37,107 bases of DNA, from assembly GCA_021790895.1 (NCBI GenBank), contig JAJYFM010000017.1:1-37107 (forward strand). Direction: 5' to 3'. A program made the translations under genes and the position numbers. This DNA is from a bacterium (GTDB taxonomy: Bacteria; Vulcanimicrobiota; Vulcanimicrobiia; Vulcanimicrobiales; Vulcanimicrobiaceae). Shown here piece by piece: positions 24,491 through 32,565 of the stretch (within the stretch, counting starts at the first letter, position 1; every line of letters starts with the position of its first letter). A model generated the notes under the pieces. It was not told where the DNA came from, searched no databases, and saw only the letters and a program-made list of their open reading frames with translations.

Positions 24491-24597
24491 ATCGCGCTCT
24501 TCTGATTCGTGAACGGTGTCGGCAAGCCCCGGCGGAGCGCCCTACTCTAGGAACGATCTCGGAGGGAGGAGGGTTCGCCAGGTCGCATTTCGGCCGG

Positions 24598-25242
24598 GTG
24601 ATCGACCCCTCGGTACATCTGCTCCCCAAACGCACCAGGAACGTCTGGCGCGATCTCGCGCGCATCCTCTCGACGATTTTCAATCCATTTCTCTGCGCCT
24701 TGGCGCTTTTCGTCATTCTGTCGAGCCAGACGGCGCGCTCGACGCTCGAGTTCTGGAAGCTGCTCTTCCTCTCCACCACCTTCACGTCGCTGTTGCCGAT
24801 GCTCTACGTCTTCTGGCTCTATGCAAGCGACCGCATCTCCGACCTCGACATGTCGCAGCGGCGCGAACGTGAATCGGTGCTCTCGGCGTTCACGCTTGCA
24901 TATACGCTCGGATTAATCGTTCTCTGGGCCGCCGATGCGCCGATACTCATGCGTGCCGCGCTCGCCGGATATGCCGTCTCGGGGGCGATCATTCAGGTGA
25001 TCACGCGCTATTGGAAGATCAGCACGCATGCGCTGGCGATCTCCGCGGCGCTCACCGTCGTCGTCTTTCTCGACGGCAGTTCGCCGCTGCCGTTTGTCGT
25101 GCTCATCCCGATGGTCGGATGGGCGCGCGTCTATCTACGCGCGCATACACTCGCGCAGGTCATCGGCGGATCGGTGCTCGGTATCGCGAGCGTCACCGTG
25201 CTGTTCGATCTCTTCCATATTCCAAACGCACTGCTTCACTAG
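24598..25242 (+). CDS. PAP2-like integral membrane protein (lipid phosphatase fold)
   Basis: This 214-residue protein has about six membrane segments. It resembles PAP2-family lipid phosphatases: ITRYWKISTHALAIS corresponds to the PSGH motif with its His kept, and WARVYLRAHTLAQVIGG corresponds to SRxxxxxHxxxD with Arg and His kept and the last Asp replaced by Gln. A HTxxQ form is known in some bacterial PAP2-like proteins. Possible roles are undecaprenyl or isoprenoid diphosphate dephosphorylation; the position next to dxs fits prenyl metabolism but is only suggestive. It starts at GTG 24598 (no closer in-frame start). A GGAGGGAGGAGGG tract lies ~25 nt upstream, further than normal. Its end overlaps murI on the other strand by 50 bp. 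Confidence 0.7.
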   Translation: MIDPSVHLLPKRTRNVWRDLARILSTIFNPFLCALALFVILSSQTARSTLEFWKLLFLSTTFTSLLPMLYVFWLYASDRISDLDMSQRRERESVLSAFTLAYTLGLIVLWAADAPILMRAALAGYAVSGAIIQVITRYWKISTHALAISAALTVVVFLDGSSPLPFVVLIPMVGWARVYLRAHTLAQVIGGSVLGIASVTVLFDLFHIPNALLH

Positions 25243-25993
25243 TTCGCGCGGGATCCGCACCGAGCATCATCTCGAGTTGCGCGGCGAAGCGCGCTCCGTC
25301 GCCGGTCGTGACGCAACGCGTGCCTCCGTTCCCGCGCGGCGCACCCGCCTCGATCGCCAGCGCAACCGCCCGCTCGGCCTGAACGAGCGCCGGATCGATG
25401 CGCTCCACATTCGGGCCGAGCACCGCCGCAAAATGCGCGTCGAGGACCGGGAAATGCGTGCACGCCAGCAACACCGCTTCGCAACTCGCGGGAACGCGTT
25501 CGCAGGCCTCGCCCACCGCGCTGCGCGCGCGCTCGCCCTCGATCTCGCCGGCCTCCACCAACGGCACGAGTGCGGGTGCAGCGATCTCGATAACGTGCAT
25601 GTCGGGAGCGCGCCCGCGCAAAGCGTGGCCGTAGGCTCCGGTGCGCACGGTCGCGGCAGTCGCGATTACCGCAATGTCGCGCAACCCGCGCCGCGTCACG
25701 GCGAGCGCCGCCGACTCGATGAGGTCGAGAATGCGCACCTCGGCTTTCGGCCAGCCGTACCGTTGCGCGACGGCGCACGATGTGTTGCAGGCCATCACGA
25801 TCGCATCTGCGCCGGCCGCCTCCAACCACGCGACGTTGGCGTGGAGCAGCGTGACAAGCTCTTCTTCGCTGCGATCTCCATACGGCACGTGTGCCTGGTC
25901 GGCGAGAAAGACGATCTCTTCGTCGGGAAGCGCCGCGCGAACGGCTCGAAGCACGGTTAATCCGCCGAGCCCGGAATCAAAAAGCCCCAGCAT
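25193..25993 (-). CDS. murI: Glutamate racemase
   Basis: The 266-residue enzyme makes D-glutamate for peptidoglycan. It opens with LFDSGLGGLTVLRAV. The two catalytic cysteines lie in VMACNTS (Cys69) and LLACTHFPVL (Cys178), and the VPYGDRSEEE motif is present. Start ATG 25993 lies 3 bp after the stop of the amidase gene, so the two cell-wall genes are cotranscribed. The 3' end overlaps the PAP2-like gene on the plus strand. Confidence 0.96.
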   Translation of the reverse strand: MLGLFDSGLGGLTVLRAVRAALPDEEIVFLADQAHVPYGDRSEEELVTLLHANVAWLEAAGADAIVMACNTSCAVAQRYGWPKAEVRILDLIESAALAVTRRGLRDIAVIATAATVRTGAYGHALRGRAPDMHVIEIAAPALVPLVEAGEIEGERARSAVGEACERVPASCEAVLLACTHFPVLDAHFAAVLGPNVERIDPALVQAERAVALAIEAGAPRGNGGTRCVTTGDGARFAAQLEMMLGADPARTSEAVRLEYGRDRTAR

Positions 25994-25996
25994 ATC

Positions 25997-27994
25997 TTAC
26001 TGCTGAGGTTGGATTGCAGGGGGCGGTGCGCCTGCGTAATCGGTGATCCCGTCGGCGATTGCGACGGCGACCTTCTGGCGCCACGCAGGGTCGGTGAGCA
26101 GTGCGAAATCATCCGGATTCGAAAGAAACGCCGTCTCGACGAGGCAGGCGGGCATGAAGGCGTGGAGTGGGATGTAGAGGTGGCTCTTCACGATCCCGTC
26201 GTTCTTCGTGCCGACCTGCGCAGCGAGTTCGTTCTGAATATCGCGCGCGAGCGGTTCGTCGATCGGTTTTGCATAGTAGGTCGTGGTGCCGTTCGGCCCG
26301 GCATTGATATAGGCGTTCACGTGGATGCTCACCAACAGCCGCGCGCCGGCGCGATTCGCGATATTGTCGCGCGCCTGCAATTCTTGCTCGGCGGTATCGT
26401 TGGGAGCGTAGACGTCGACATCTTTCGTGCGCGTCATAATCACTTGCCAGCCGCGCGCCTCCAAAATCGCGCGCAGCCGCTTGGCCATATCGAGTGTTAG
26501 CACCGCCTCGGCGACGCCGTGACGGACCGCACCGCGATCGCTTCCGCCATGCCCCGGATCGATCACGATCAACCGCGGATTGGTCGGAACGTAGGCCGCA
26601 ACGGGGTTCACGCTCCACAGATTCGGATCGCCGCCGGCGACAGGGGCTGCCGCTGCGAGCGTCACGCTCGGCGTTCCGGTTCCGGCGACGCCGGTGCCGG
26701 CGGTCGAGGCATCGGCGAGCGACATCGCGCCGTTCACCACGATATCGACACCGGTCGCCGACGGCGTCACCGTCACATCGTGCACCCCCGCGATGCTCAA
26801 CGCAATGCGCACGGTCTGCGGATCGATTTGATCCGCGCGCACATTTTCGATCGGTGCTCCGGTCGAGGGAGGGATCGCCGTCGGTTCGAGCGTCGCTCCA
26901 TGGAGATCGATCCAGAAGCGATTGTCGGGTGCGCGCAAATGGTGCCAATCAAACGAAGCGGCGCCGGTGAGCGTAACGTGCAACGTGACGCCGTTCGGCG
27001 TCGACTCCGCCTGAATCGTGTTAACTTGCGCGAGCGTGACGAGCGGCGCCGGCGTTACCTCTCCAACGGGCGGACTCGTCGCAAGCGGTTCGTTCGCAAC
27101 GCGATTCCACGGCGAGACGGTCGGTAACTCGGCGTTCGGCGGCGGCCGCAACGGAACGGCGATCCGCGGCGTCGGTGTCGGCGGTGCGGTCGCGACTGCG
27201 CGGACGCTTGCGGGTGCAGCGCGCGTGCCGAGCGCAACTTCGCTCGCTCCGGGAGCGATGATGAAGCCGATGTCGCGGCCATCGAGCGATCCGACCTGCG
27301 CGACATGCGAACTCCCATCGAGATCGAGCGTGACGTAGGTCGTCGGATTCGCAGCGGTTCCGACCTGCGAGATATCCACTGCAACCAAGCCACCGGCGTC
27401 GACGCTGCGGATATGCGTCAAGCGGCTTCCGACGCCGATGAACGCATAAGTCATCTGCCGCGTGCTCGCGCGCACGAGGCGCGCCTGAAGTGGAATAGCA
27501 CCGCGCGCGACGACGCGCATGCCGTTGCCTTCGTCGCGAACGTCGAGATTGGTAATCTGCGGTTGGAGAATCGTCGTCGCTCCGTCGGCGATTTTGCGCA
27601 GTCCCAACGCGCGCGCAAGCGCATCGAATTCGATATATGCTTCGCGCCCGTGCGCGAACGGCGCCACCTTGGAGCGTACCGCGAGCGGACCGATATCGTA
27701 GGTACGGTGGCCGATGGCGAAGCTGACGATCGTCGGCTCGCCGGTCGCGATTAAGACATACCGGGCGCCGGGTTTCCAGGTAACGATCGCGCCGACCGTG
27801 TGGAAGAGCCGCTGCAATGCCGGGTCATCGATACCGACCAGCAACGTTGCGTCGCGACGTTCGACGTGCGTAAAGGCAAACGTGCGCCCCGCAAATCTCC
27901 AGAGCGGTGCTGCAACGGCGACGCGCGGCATGCAAAGCAGCGCGAAGCAGAGCGCGGCGAAGGCGCTAGAAATCCGAGCGATGGAGCGGTTCAT
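25997..27994 (-). CDS. Secreted N-acetylmuramoyl-L-alanine amidase (AMIN and Amidase_3)
   Basis: The 665-residue exported hydrolase cuts the bond between N-acetylmuramic acid and L-alanine. It has a signal peptide (to about PRVAVAA), a copper-amine-oxidase-N-like beta region (WRFAGRTFAFTHVE ... REAYIEFDALARALGL), AMIN-type domains for peptidoglycan targeting (~residues 180-440, including GVTLHVTLTGAASFDWH), and a C-terminal Amidase_3 domain. Zinc ligands and catalysis are visible in VIDPGHGGSDRGA, the Glu of VAEAVLTLD, LVSIHVNA and the Glu in CLVETAFLSNPDD. ATG 27994 gives the clean signal peptide; an upstream TTG would add 16 residues inside the GerMN gene. It overlaps that gene by 29 bp and precedes murI. 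Confidence 0.94.
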   Translation of the reverse strand: MNRSIARISSAFAALCFALLCMPRVAVAAPLWRFAGRTFAFTHVERRDATLLVGIDDPALQRLFHTVGAIVTWKPGARYVLIATGEPTIVSFAIGHRTYDIGPLAVRSKVAPFAHGREAYIEFDALARALGLRKIADGATTILQPQITNLDVRDEGNGMRVVARGAIPLQARLVRASTRQMTYAFIGVGSRLTHIRSVDAGGLVAVDISQVGTAANPTTYVTLDLDGSSHVAQVGSLDGRDIGFIIAPGASEVALGTRAAPASVRAVATAPPTPTPRIAVPLRPPPNAELPTVSPWNRVANEPLATSPPVGEVTPAPLVTLAQVNTIQAESTPNGVTLHVTLTGAASFDWHHLRAPDNRFWIDLHGATLEPTAIPPSTGAPIENVRADQIDPQTVRIALSIAGVHDVTVTPSATGVDIVVNGAMSLADASTAGTGVAGTGTPSVTLAAAAPVAGGDPNLWSVNPVAAYVPTNPRLIVIDPGHGGSDRGAVRHGVAEAVLTLDMAKRLRAILEARGWQVIMTRTKDVDVYAPNDTAEQELQARDNIANRAGARLLVSIHVNAYINAGPNGTTTYYAKPIDEPLARDIQNELAAQVGTKNDGIVKSHLYIPLHAFMPACLVETAFLSNPDDFALLTDPAWRQKVAVAIADGITDYAGAPPPAIQPQQ

Positions 27995-28526
27995 CGAGTT
28001 CGAGGTGCCCTCCGGGCAGTGTCGGCAAGCGTTGGCCGGCAACGGTAATCTGCACGGCGGATATTCCCGGCAGCGCCGTCATTGAATAGACGAGCGCTTT
28101 GAACTCCGCATTCTCACCGAACGTACCGCCCGGCTGCGATTCCACTTCTTTGGAGAGATCGACCGTGACCGTCGATCCATGAATCGCGACATCGTTGACC
28201 CGCGTTCCAAGTGGGAAGCGGACCGCGCGGACATCTGCAGGCGGGCCGACGACCGCTTGCAACGCGGCATAGAGTGCGCGGTCGTGCGCCCATTCTGCCC
28301 GCGTGCTTCCGGCCGGGCGCGGGCGAAGGGTAACGTCCCATGCCTTTACGGTGGTGCCGTTCATTTTGGTGTAGTAGATCGTCAGCGTATTGGGCGCAAC
28401 TGCATGCGGGCGCATGAACCACCACCCCACGCCGATGGCGAGGAGCAGCAGAACGACAATGGGGATGGCGTAATTCGGCCGTGGCTGCGGATCGGAGCGA
28501 TGAGCGCTGCGACGGATCTCGCTCAC
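27966..28526 (-). CDS. Membrane-anchored GerMN-domain protein
   Basis: This 186-residue protein has one membrane segment near the N-terminus (YAIPIVVLLLLAIGVGWWFM) and an extracytoplasmic GerMN domain. That domain runs from LTIYYTKMNGTTV through an arginine-rich linker, AALQAVVGPP, GTRVNDVAIHGSTVTVDLSKEV, and FKALVYSMTALPGISAVQITVAGQRL. GerMN domains occur in spore germination protein GerM and in many envelope proteins of non-spore-formers next to amidases. The start is GTG 28526, overlapping the previous TAG by one base (TAGTG). It overlaps the amidase start downstream, so a joint role in cell-wall remodelling is likely. Confidence 0.88.
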   Translation of the reverse strand: MSEIRRSAHRSDPQPRPNYAIPIVVLLLLAIGVGWWFMRPHAVAPNTLTIYYTKMNGTTVKAWDVTLRPRPAGSTRAEWAHDRALYAALQAVVGPPADVRAVRFPLGTRVNDVAIHGSTVTVDLSKEVESQPGGTFGENAEFKALVYSMTALPGISAVQITVAGQRLPTLPGGHLELDEPLHRSDF

Positions 28527-28870
28527 TACATCGACCCGCGCGCGAGGGTGATGCCCAGCGAGAAGGTGCCGAGCACTAGGAGGAGGCCGAGAATCGAGAG
28601 GCCGACTGCAAGCGCCTCCTTGCCGGGACGTTCGCCGAGTCGGCGCGCGAAAATATAGGCCAGCATCGCTGCAAGCGCACCGGTCATGTGGAACCAAATC
28701 ACCGTACTGGTCGGATGATAGACCCCCGCGACGATCAACCCAACGAGGAATTGTAGGCCGGTCACGGCGACCATCACGCGCCGACCCATCGTATTCCAAC
28801 TAAACACCAGGGCGCAGAGCACCACCAGCGCGGCGACGATGAAGTGGGCGTCGAGTACGTATTGAGACAT
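28526..28870 (-). CDS. Small integral membrane protein of unknown function
   Basis: The 114-residue protein has four hydrophobic segments with short loops (HFIVAALVVLCALVFSW, VMVAVTGLQFLVGLIVAGV, FHMTGALAAMLAYIFA, ALAVGLSILGLLLVLGTFSL). His residues occur at membrane edges (AHF, WFHM). The layout recalls small haem- or quinone-linked four-helix proteins, but no family is recognised. ATG 28870 is the only clear start. It is coupled to the GerMN gene by a 1-bp overlap. Confidence 0.75.
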   Translation of the reverse strand: MSQYVLDAHFIVAALVVLCALVFSWNTMGRRVMVAVTGLQFLVGLIVAGVYHPTSTVIWFHMTGALAAMLAYIFARRLGERPGKEALAVGLSILGLLLVLGTFSLGITLARGSM

Positions 28871-28922
28871 GATGCGTACACCGTTAACGTCGGCGCGGCG
28901 GCAATCCTCTCGCTACGCTGCG

Positions 28923-29708
28923 TTAACGCACTGCAACCGTGAGAAAGACCGTCACGCCGTAGAAAAACGTCCCGCGTGCATCGGCTGCAAGCAACCCACG
29001 CACCCAGGCATCCGCCTCCTGTTGTCCGAGCCGCTCGCTGCGAATCGCCGCGGCAATCGCCGATTCGAGCACGAACGCGTACGCATGCGCGAATGAGAGC
29101 GTGGTAACGAAGAAGCGCGATTCGATCTGTGTAAAACCTGCGGCGACGAAATGCTCGCGGTGGCGCCGCCCGGCCCAACCGTCGGCGAGCGAATCGACGA
29201 ACGCATCGACGATCGTCCGCGTGATGCGGCGATCCCCGCCGGCAACAACGATGCTCTGCCAATCTTGATCGATCGCGAGCAGCGAGCCGCCGGGGACGAG
29301 CACGCGGCGCATCTCGTTCACGGCGATCTGCGGATCGGCGACGTGCTGCAGCAACCGCTCCGCGCGCACCGCATCGAATGAGGCATCGGGGAAAGCGAGC
29401 GTCTCTGCATTCCCGGCGAGAAAGCGCGCGTTCGGCGGAACACCGCGCGCGATCGCCGCCTCGATCAGCGCCTCGTTTGCATCGATGCCGACCACCGAGC
29501 CGCCGTCGCCGACGCGCGCCGCGATCGCTCGCACGTCATCGCCGACCCCGCAGCCGCAATCGAGCACGCGCGATTTCTCGGTGATGCCCTGCATGGCGAA
29601 GGTTGCATCTTTCGCTTGCGCGCCGAGTTGCGCGACGGCATCGAGATAGCGAATCCGCTCGGCGGCATCGCCTACTGCACCGACCGAGAAGTCGGTAACG
29701 TCGCTCAT
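28923..29708 (-). CDS. Class I SAM-dependent methyltransferase
   Basis: The 261-residue protein carries the SAM-binding motif VLDCGCGVGDDV, the acidic post-II residue in VVGIDANEALI, motif LAGNAETLAFPDASFDAVRAERLLQHV and the strand MRRVLVPGGSLLAID. Substrate is not evident. ATG 29708 overlaps the stop of the upstream methyltransferase as ATGA. The preceding in-frame reading, 71 residues long, is rejected because it lies in that gene and has no matching family start. The C-terminal third is a helical substrate domain. Confidence 0.88.
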   Translation of the reverse strand: MSDVTDFSVGAVGDAAERIRYLDAVAQLGAQAKDATFAMQGITEKSRVLDCGCGVGDDVRAIAARVGDGGSVVGIDANEALIEAAIARGVPPNARFLAGNAETLAFPDASFDAVRAERLLQHVADPQIAVNEMRRVLVPGGSLLAIDQDWQSIVVAGGDRRITRTIVDAFVDSLADGWAGRRHREHFVAAGFTQIESRFFVTTLSFAHAYAFVLESAIAAAIRSERLGQQEADAWVRGLLAADARGTFFYGVTVFLTVAVR

Positions 29709-30457
29709 CGCGTCTCGGCGAGCGTCACCGAGCACTGCATCGCCATCGTCACGACGCCGTCGCTTGCGAAACGCTCGAAGAGCGCCCCGATGTCTGCGCG
29801 CAAGCGCTCGGCTTGCTCGCCGGAATGGGGAAGATACGACGTGCTGTCGGCGCGCGCGAAAAGCGCTTCGCGATTGAGATATTGAACGTTTGCATACGGT
29901 GCAAAGCGCACGCGCTTCCAACCTGCGTAGGTAAGAAAGGTGACGCGCGCGTCGGCACGTCGTGCTTCGCTCTCGTCGGTTGCGTAGGTGCGCACGATAT
30001 CGCCGTAGGCGGCGGTAAATGCGTCGCGTTCGTCGCGTTCGTTATAGAGCATTGCGGCGCGACCGCCGGAGCGCAGGATGCGGCCGATCTCGGCGAGCGC
30101 TTTCGGCGCATCGAACCAGTGAAAGGCTTGAAAGGCGGTGACGAGATCGAGCGATCCATCGGCGAGCCCGGTCGCCTCGGCACGCGCATCGCGCCATTCG
30201 AGGCGCGGAAACGGCGGTGCGCTCGCGCGCATCGCGGCGTTCGGTTCGACGGCAATCGTCGATCCGGCGCGCTCGGCGAGCAGGCGCGAAGAGATGCCGG
30301 TTCCGGCGCCGAGGTCGGCGGCACGGACCTGCATCGGGTCGCCGAAGCCGTCGAAGAGCGCGTCGATCGCCTCGACGGGATACGAGGGGCGGCCGAGTGC
30401 GTACGCTGCGGCGCGTTCGGAGAAGCGTTCGGTGGGGTCGATCATTGCTTCTGCCAT
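29705..30457 (-). CDS. Class I SAM-dependent methyltransferase
   Basis: The 250-residue protein begins DPTERFSERAAAYALGRPSYP, the opening of the trans-aconitate/YcgJ-like methyltransferase group. The SAM loop is AADLGAGTGISSRLLAE, followed by IAVEPNAAM and the motif LVTAFQAFHWFDAP. It lies 60 bp after bioB. BioC, the pimelate-pathway methyltransferase, is the obvious candidate in that position, but the sequence has no special BioC features, so I leave the function open. An internal ATG four codons in (30445) is also possible. Confidence 0.85.
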   Translation of the reverse strand: MAEAMIDPTERFSERAAAYALGRPSYPVEAIDALFDGFGDPMQVRAADLGAGTGISSRLLAERAGSTIAVEPNAAMRASAPPFPRLEWRDARAEATGLADGSLDLVTAFQAFHWFDAPKALAEIGRILRSGGRAAMLYNERDERDAFTAAYGDIVRTYATDESEARRADARVTFLTYAGWKRVRFAPYANVQYLNREALFARADSTSYLPHSGEQAERLRADIGALFERFASDGVVTMAMQCSVTLAETR

Positions 30458-30517
30458 TGGCGGGCGGGAAAAGAATACCTCGGCGCGCGTTCGAGGACGT
30501 GCGCGCCGCGCGGCAGG

Positions 30518-31462
30518 CTATTTGGCGGCGTACATTCCCAACGCGGAAAGTAATGCGGCGTCGCGGTCGGCGGCGGCATTCTCCGTCGTCAGCAAGCGAT
30601 CGCCGGAGAACATCGAGTTTGCGCCGAGGAGAAAGCAGAGCGCTTGCAACTCGTCGCTCATTTCCGAGCGCCCGGCAGCGAGCCGAATGTACGAGTTCGG
30701 TAGCACGACGCGCAGCGTCGCAATCGTTCGCATGAGTTCGATCGGATCGAAATTCGCACGCTCTGCAAGCGGGGTTCCCTCGATTGGAACGAGCACGTTC
30801 ACCGGAATCGATTCCGGCGGACGCTCCATTGCCGCGAACTCCGCGATCAGGGCAATGCGGTCTTCGCGCGACTCTCCCATGCCGATAATGCCGCCGCAGC
30901 AGAGCTTCAACCCCGCCTCGCGCGCATGCGATAAGGTTGCGAGCCGGTCGTCGTAGCCGTGCGTCGAGACGACCTCCGGATAGTATTCGCGCGAGGTATC
31001 GAGATTGTGATTGTAATAATGCAGGCCCGCTTCGCGCAGCGCTTGCGCTTGGTGCGGTTGTAGCGAGCCGAGCGTGACGCAACTCTCCATGCCCAGCGCG
31101 TTCACTTCGCGCACCATCGCGAGCACGCGGTCGAATGCGGGGCCGTCTTTCACGCCGCGCCAGGCCGCGCCCATACAGAAACGCGTCGCGCCGCCTTCCT
31201 TCGCCGCGCGCGCCGCAGCGACGACATCCTCGATGCCGGCGAGCGGCTCGGGGCGCACGTGCGTGCTGCGTCGCGCGCTCTGCGCGCAGTAGCCGCAGTC
31301 CTCGGAACAACCGCCGGTCTTCACGCTGAGCAGGGTCGATTGTTGAATCGCCAACGGATCGAAGGCAGCGCGATGGGCGGCGATCGCCGCAAAGGCAAGC
31401 TCCGGAAAGGGCTGTTCGTAGATTGCGCGCACGGCGGCGGTATTAGGGGAGGTCAGTTGCAT
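30518..31462 (-). CDS. bioB: Biotin synthase
   Basis: The 314-residue radical SAM enzyme inserts sulfur into dethiobiotin. The 4Fe-4S motif is CSEDCGYC (Cys52, Cys56, Cys59). Further family signatures include ARRSTHVRPEPL, RFCMGAAWRG, YNHNLDTSREYYPEVVSTHGYDDR, CCGGIIGMGES, VPIEGTPL and ANSMFSGDRLLTT. ATG 31462 overlaps the reductase gene by 10 bp. The longer frame upstream is antisense-like noise over that gene. No other biotin-pathway gene (bioA, bioD, bioF) is visible here. Confidence 0.96.
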   Translation of the reverse strand: MQLTSPNTAAVRAIYEQPFPELAFAAIAAHRAAFDPLAIQQSTLLSVKTGGCSEDCGYCAQSARRSTHVRPEPLAGIEDVVAAARAAKEGGATRFCMGAAWRGVKDGPAFDRVLAMVREVNALGMESCVTLGSLQPHQAQALREAGLHYYNHNLDTSREYYPEVVSTHGYDDRLATLSHAREAGLKLCCGGIIGMGESREDRIALIAEFAAMERPPESIPVNVLVPIEGTPLAERANFDPIELMRTIATLRVVLPNSYIRLAAGRSEMSDELQALCFLLGANSMFSGDRLLTTENAAADRDAALLSALGMYAAK

Positions 31463-32043
31463 CGCCGCCCCCATTCGTTCATCGCCGCCACCCAGCCTTG
31501 CACCGTCGCCGCATCGCGCCGGTCGACCGAACCGAGCAGCGTCGTACGAACCGGCGCTACGCCCATGCCTTTGAGCACGCCGCGTTCGAAACTGCGCACG
31601 CCGTCGCCGCCGAAATACCAGCGAAAAAAAAGCGTCGGCATGCCCATCGTCACGACGAGGCGCGCGCTCTTTCCGCGCAGGATCGAGGGCGCACTCGCCG
31701 CCCCATTTTGCGGCGCACCGGTGCGCAAGAGCTGCTCCCAAAACGCTTTGCAATAGGCGGGCATCGTCCCCAACCAGAGGGGGAAAAAGATCGCCAGGTG
31801 ATCGCTCGCTGCGACGCGCTCGCGCAACGCCAGGATCTCCGCTGAGGGCAACTCGCCCTCCCACTCCCGCTTCGAGCGGAGGAAGCCGAATTCGAGATCC
31901 GCGATATCGACGCGATGCACGTCGTGGCCAGCCAAGCGAGCGCCCTGTTCGTACCCGTCGGCGAGGGCGTAGCCTAAATGCGCGCGATCGGGGTCGGGAT
32001 GCCCGTGCAAAAGGACGATCTTTCGAAGACCCGGCGTTGTCAT
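31453..32043 (-). CDS. NAD(P)H-dependent quinone reductase, flavodoxin-like fold
   Basis: The 196-residue protein has the FMN-binding opening IVLLHGHPDPDRAHLGYALADGY, the middle motif HLAIFFPLWLGTMPAYCKAFWEQL, and the ligand loop GKSARLVVTMGMP. This fits the NQO1/YwrO/KefF-type NAD(P)H:quinone oxidoreductases, which reduce quinones by two electrons. It is the first gene of the run through bioB and the two methyltransferases, separated from DUF190 upstream by 54 bp. Confidence 0.88.
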   Translation of the reverse strand: MTTPGLRKIVLLHGHPDPDRAHLGYALADGYEQGARLAGHDVHRVDIADLEFGFLRSKREWEGELPSAEILALRERVAASDHLAIFFPLWLGTMPAYCKAFWEQLLRTGAPQNGAASAPSILRGKSARLVVTMGMPTLFFRWYFGGDGVRSFERGVLKGMGVAPVRTTLLGSVDRRDAATVQGWVAAMNEWGRRCN

Positions 32044-32097
32044 CGTGCGAGCTTACCCGAAAGCACGAGTAAAATTGCGAAGAAGTTGGGAAGGCGC

Positions 32098-32430
32098 TTA
32101 CGCGCGCCGCAGTGGTAAATAGGCGATGTTTTCGAGGCTGATTAGCCCTTCGCCGATCATCGTTTCCAATTCGGGAAGCAGTGCGCGCAAACGCTCTTCT
32201 TCATCGACGACTTCAATCAGCACCGGCGAGTTCGGCGCAGCGGAGAAGGGTTTGGCGACGTGAATGCGATTGTGCGCGCCGAAGCCTTCGATGCCGCGCA
32301 ACACCGTTGCGCCCGCGACGCCGCGCTTCCGCAGCATTTCGACGACGGCGGTATAGAGCGGTTCGACGCCGTGACGATCGTGCTCGTCGACGAAGATCCG
32401 CATCATTTTCCCGTTTTGGAACCTCTCCAT
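32098..32430 (-). CDS. DUF190 family protein
   Basis: The 110-residue cytoplasmic protein has a ferredoxin-like, PII-related layout: KMMRIFVDEHDRHGVEPLYTAV, then AGATVLRGIEGFGAHNRIHV and SPVLIEVVDEEERL. DUF190 genes are often found beside the fluoride channel gene crcB, but none is visible here. ATG 32430 is preceded by a strong GGGAGGCGAG ribosome site; a longer reading of 25 residues before it is rejected. Confidence 0.9.
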   Translation of the reverse strand: MERFQNGKMMRIFVDEHDRHGVEPLYTAVVEMLRKRGVAGATVLRGIEGFGAHNRIHVAKPFSAAPNSPVLIEVVDEEERLRALLPELETMIGEGLISLENIAYLPLRRA

Positions 32431-32460
32431 CTCGCCTCCCACTCGAACGGTTCGGGTGCG

Positions 32461-32466
32461 AGTATA
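32461..32466 (-). promoter_or_regulatory. Promoter of the DUF190 gene (extended -10)
   Basis: TGGTATACT on the minus strand is an extended -10 (TGn plus TATACT). It gives a short, ~25-nt leader containing the ribosome site, too short for a fluoride riboswitch. No clear -35. Confidence 0.5.
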
Positions 32467-32565
32467 CCACGAAGGGAGCCGGACGATTCCGTCGCCCCGG
32501 TTCACAACAGATAAACCGCAAAGCAGATACTCTCCTTAGCGGCGGGGTGGCTTGGACGACGGGGA

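Noticed and set aside
29705-30457. BioC assignment for the methyltransferase after bioB
   Set aside because: Proximity alone is weak; the opening and motifs match general YcgJ-like methyltransferases and no other biotin gene is present.
32431-32520. Fluoride (crcB) riboswitch before DUF190
   Set aside because: The leader after the extended -10 is only ~25 nt and no pseudoknot consensus is visible.
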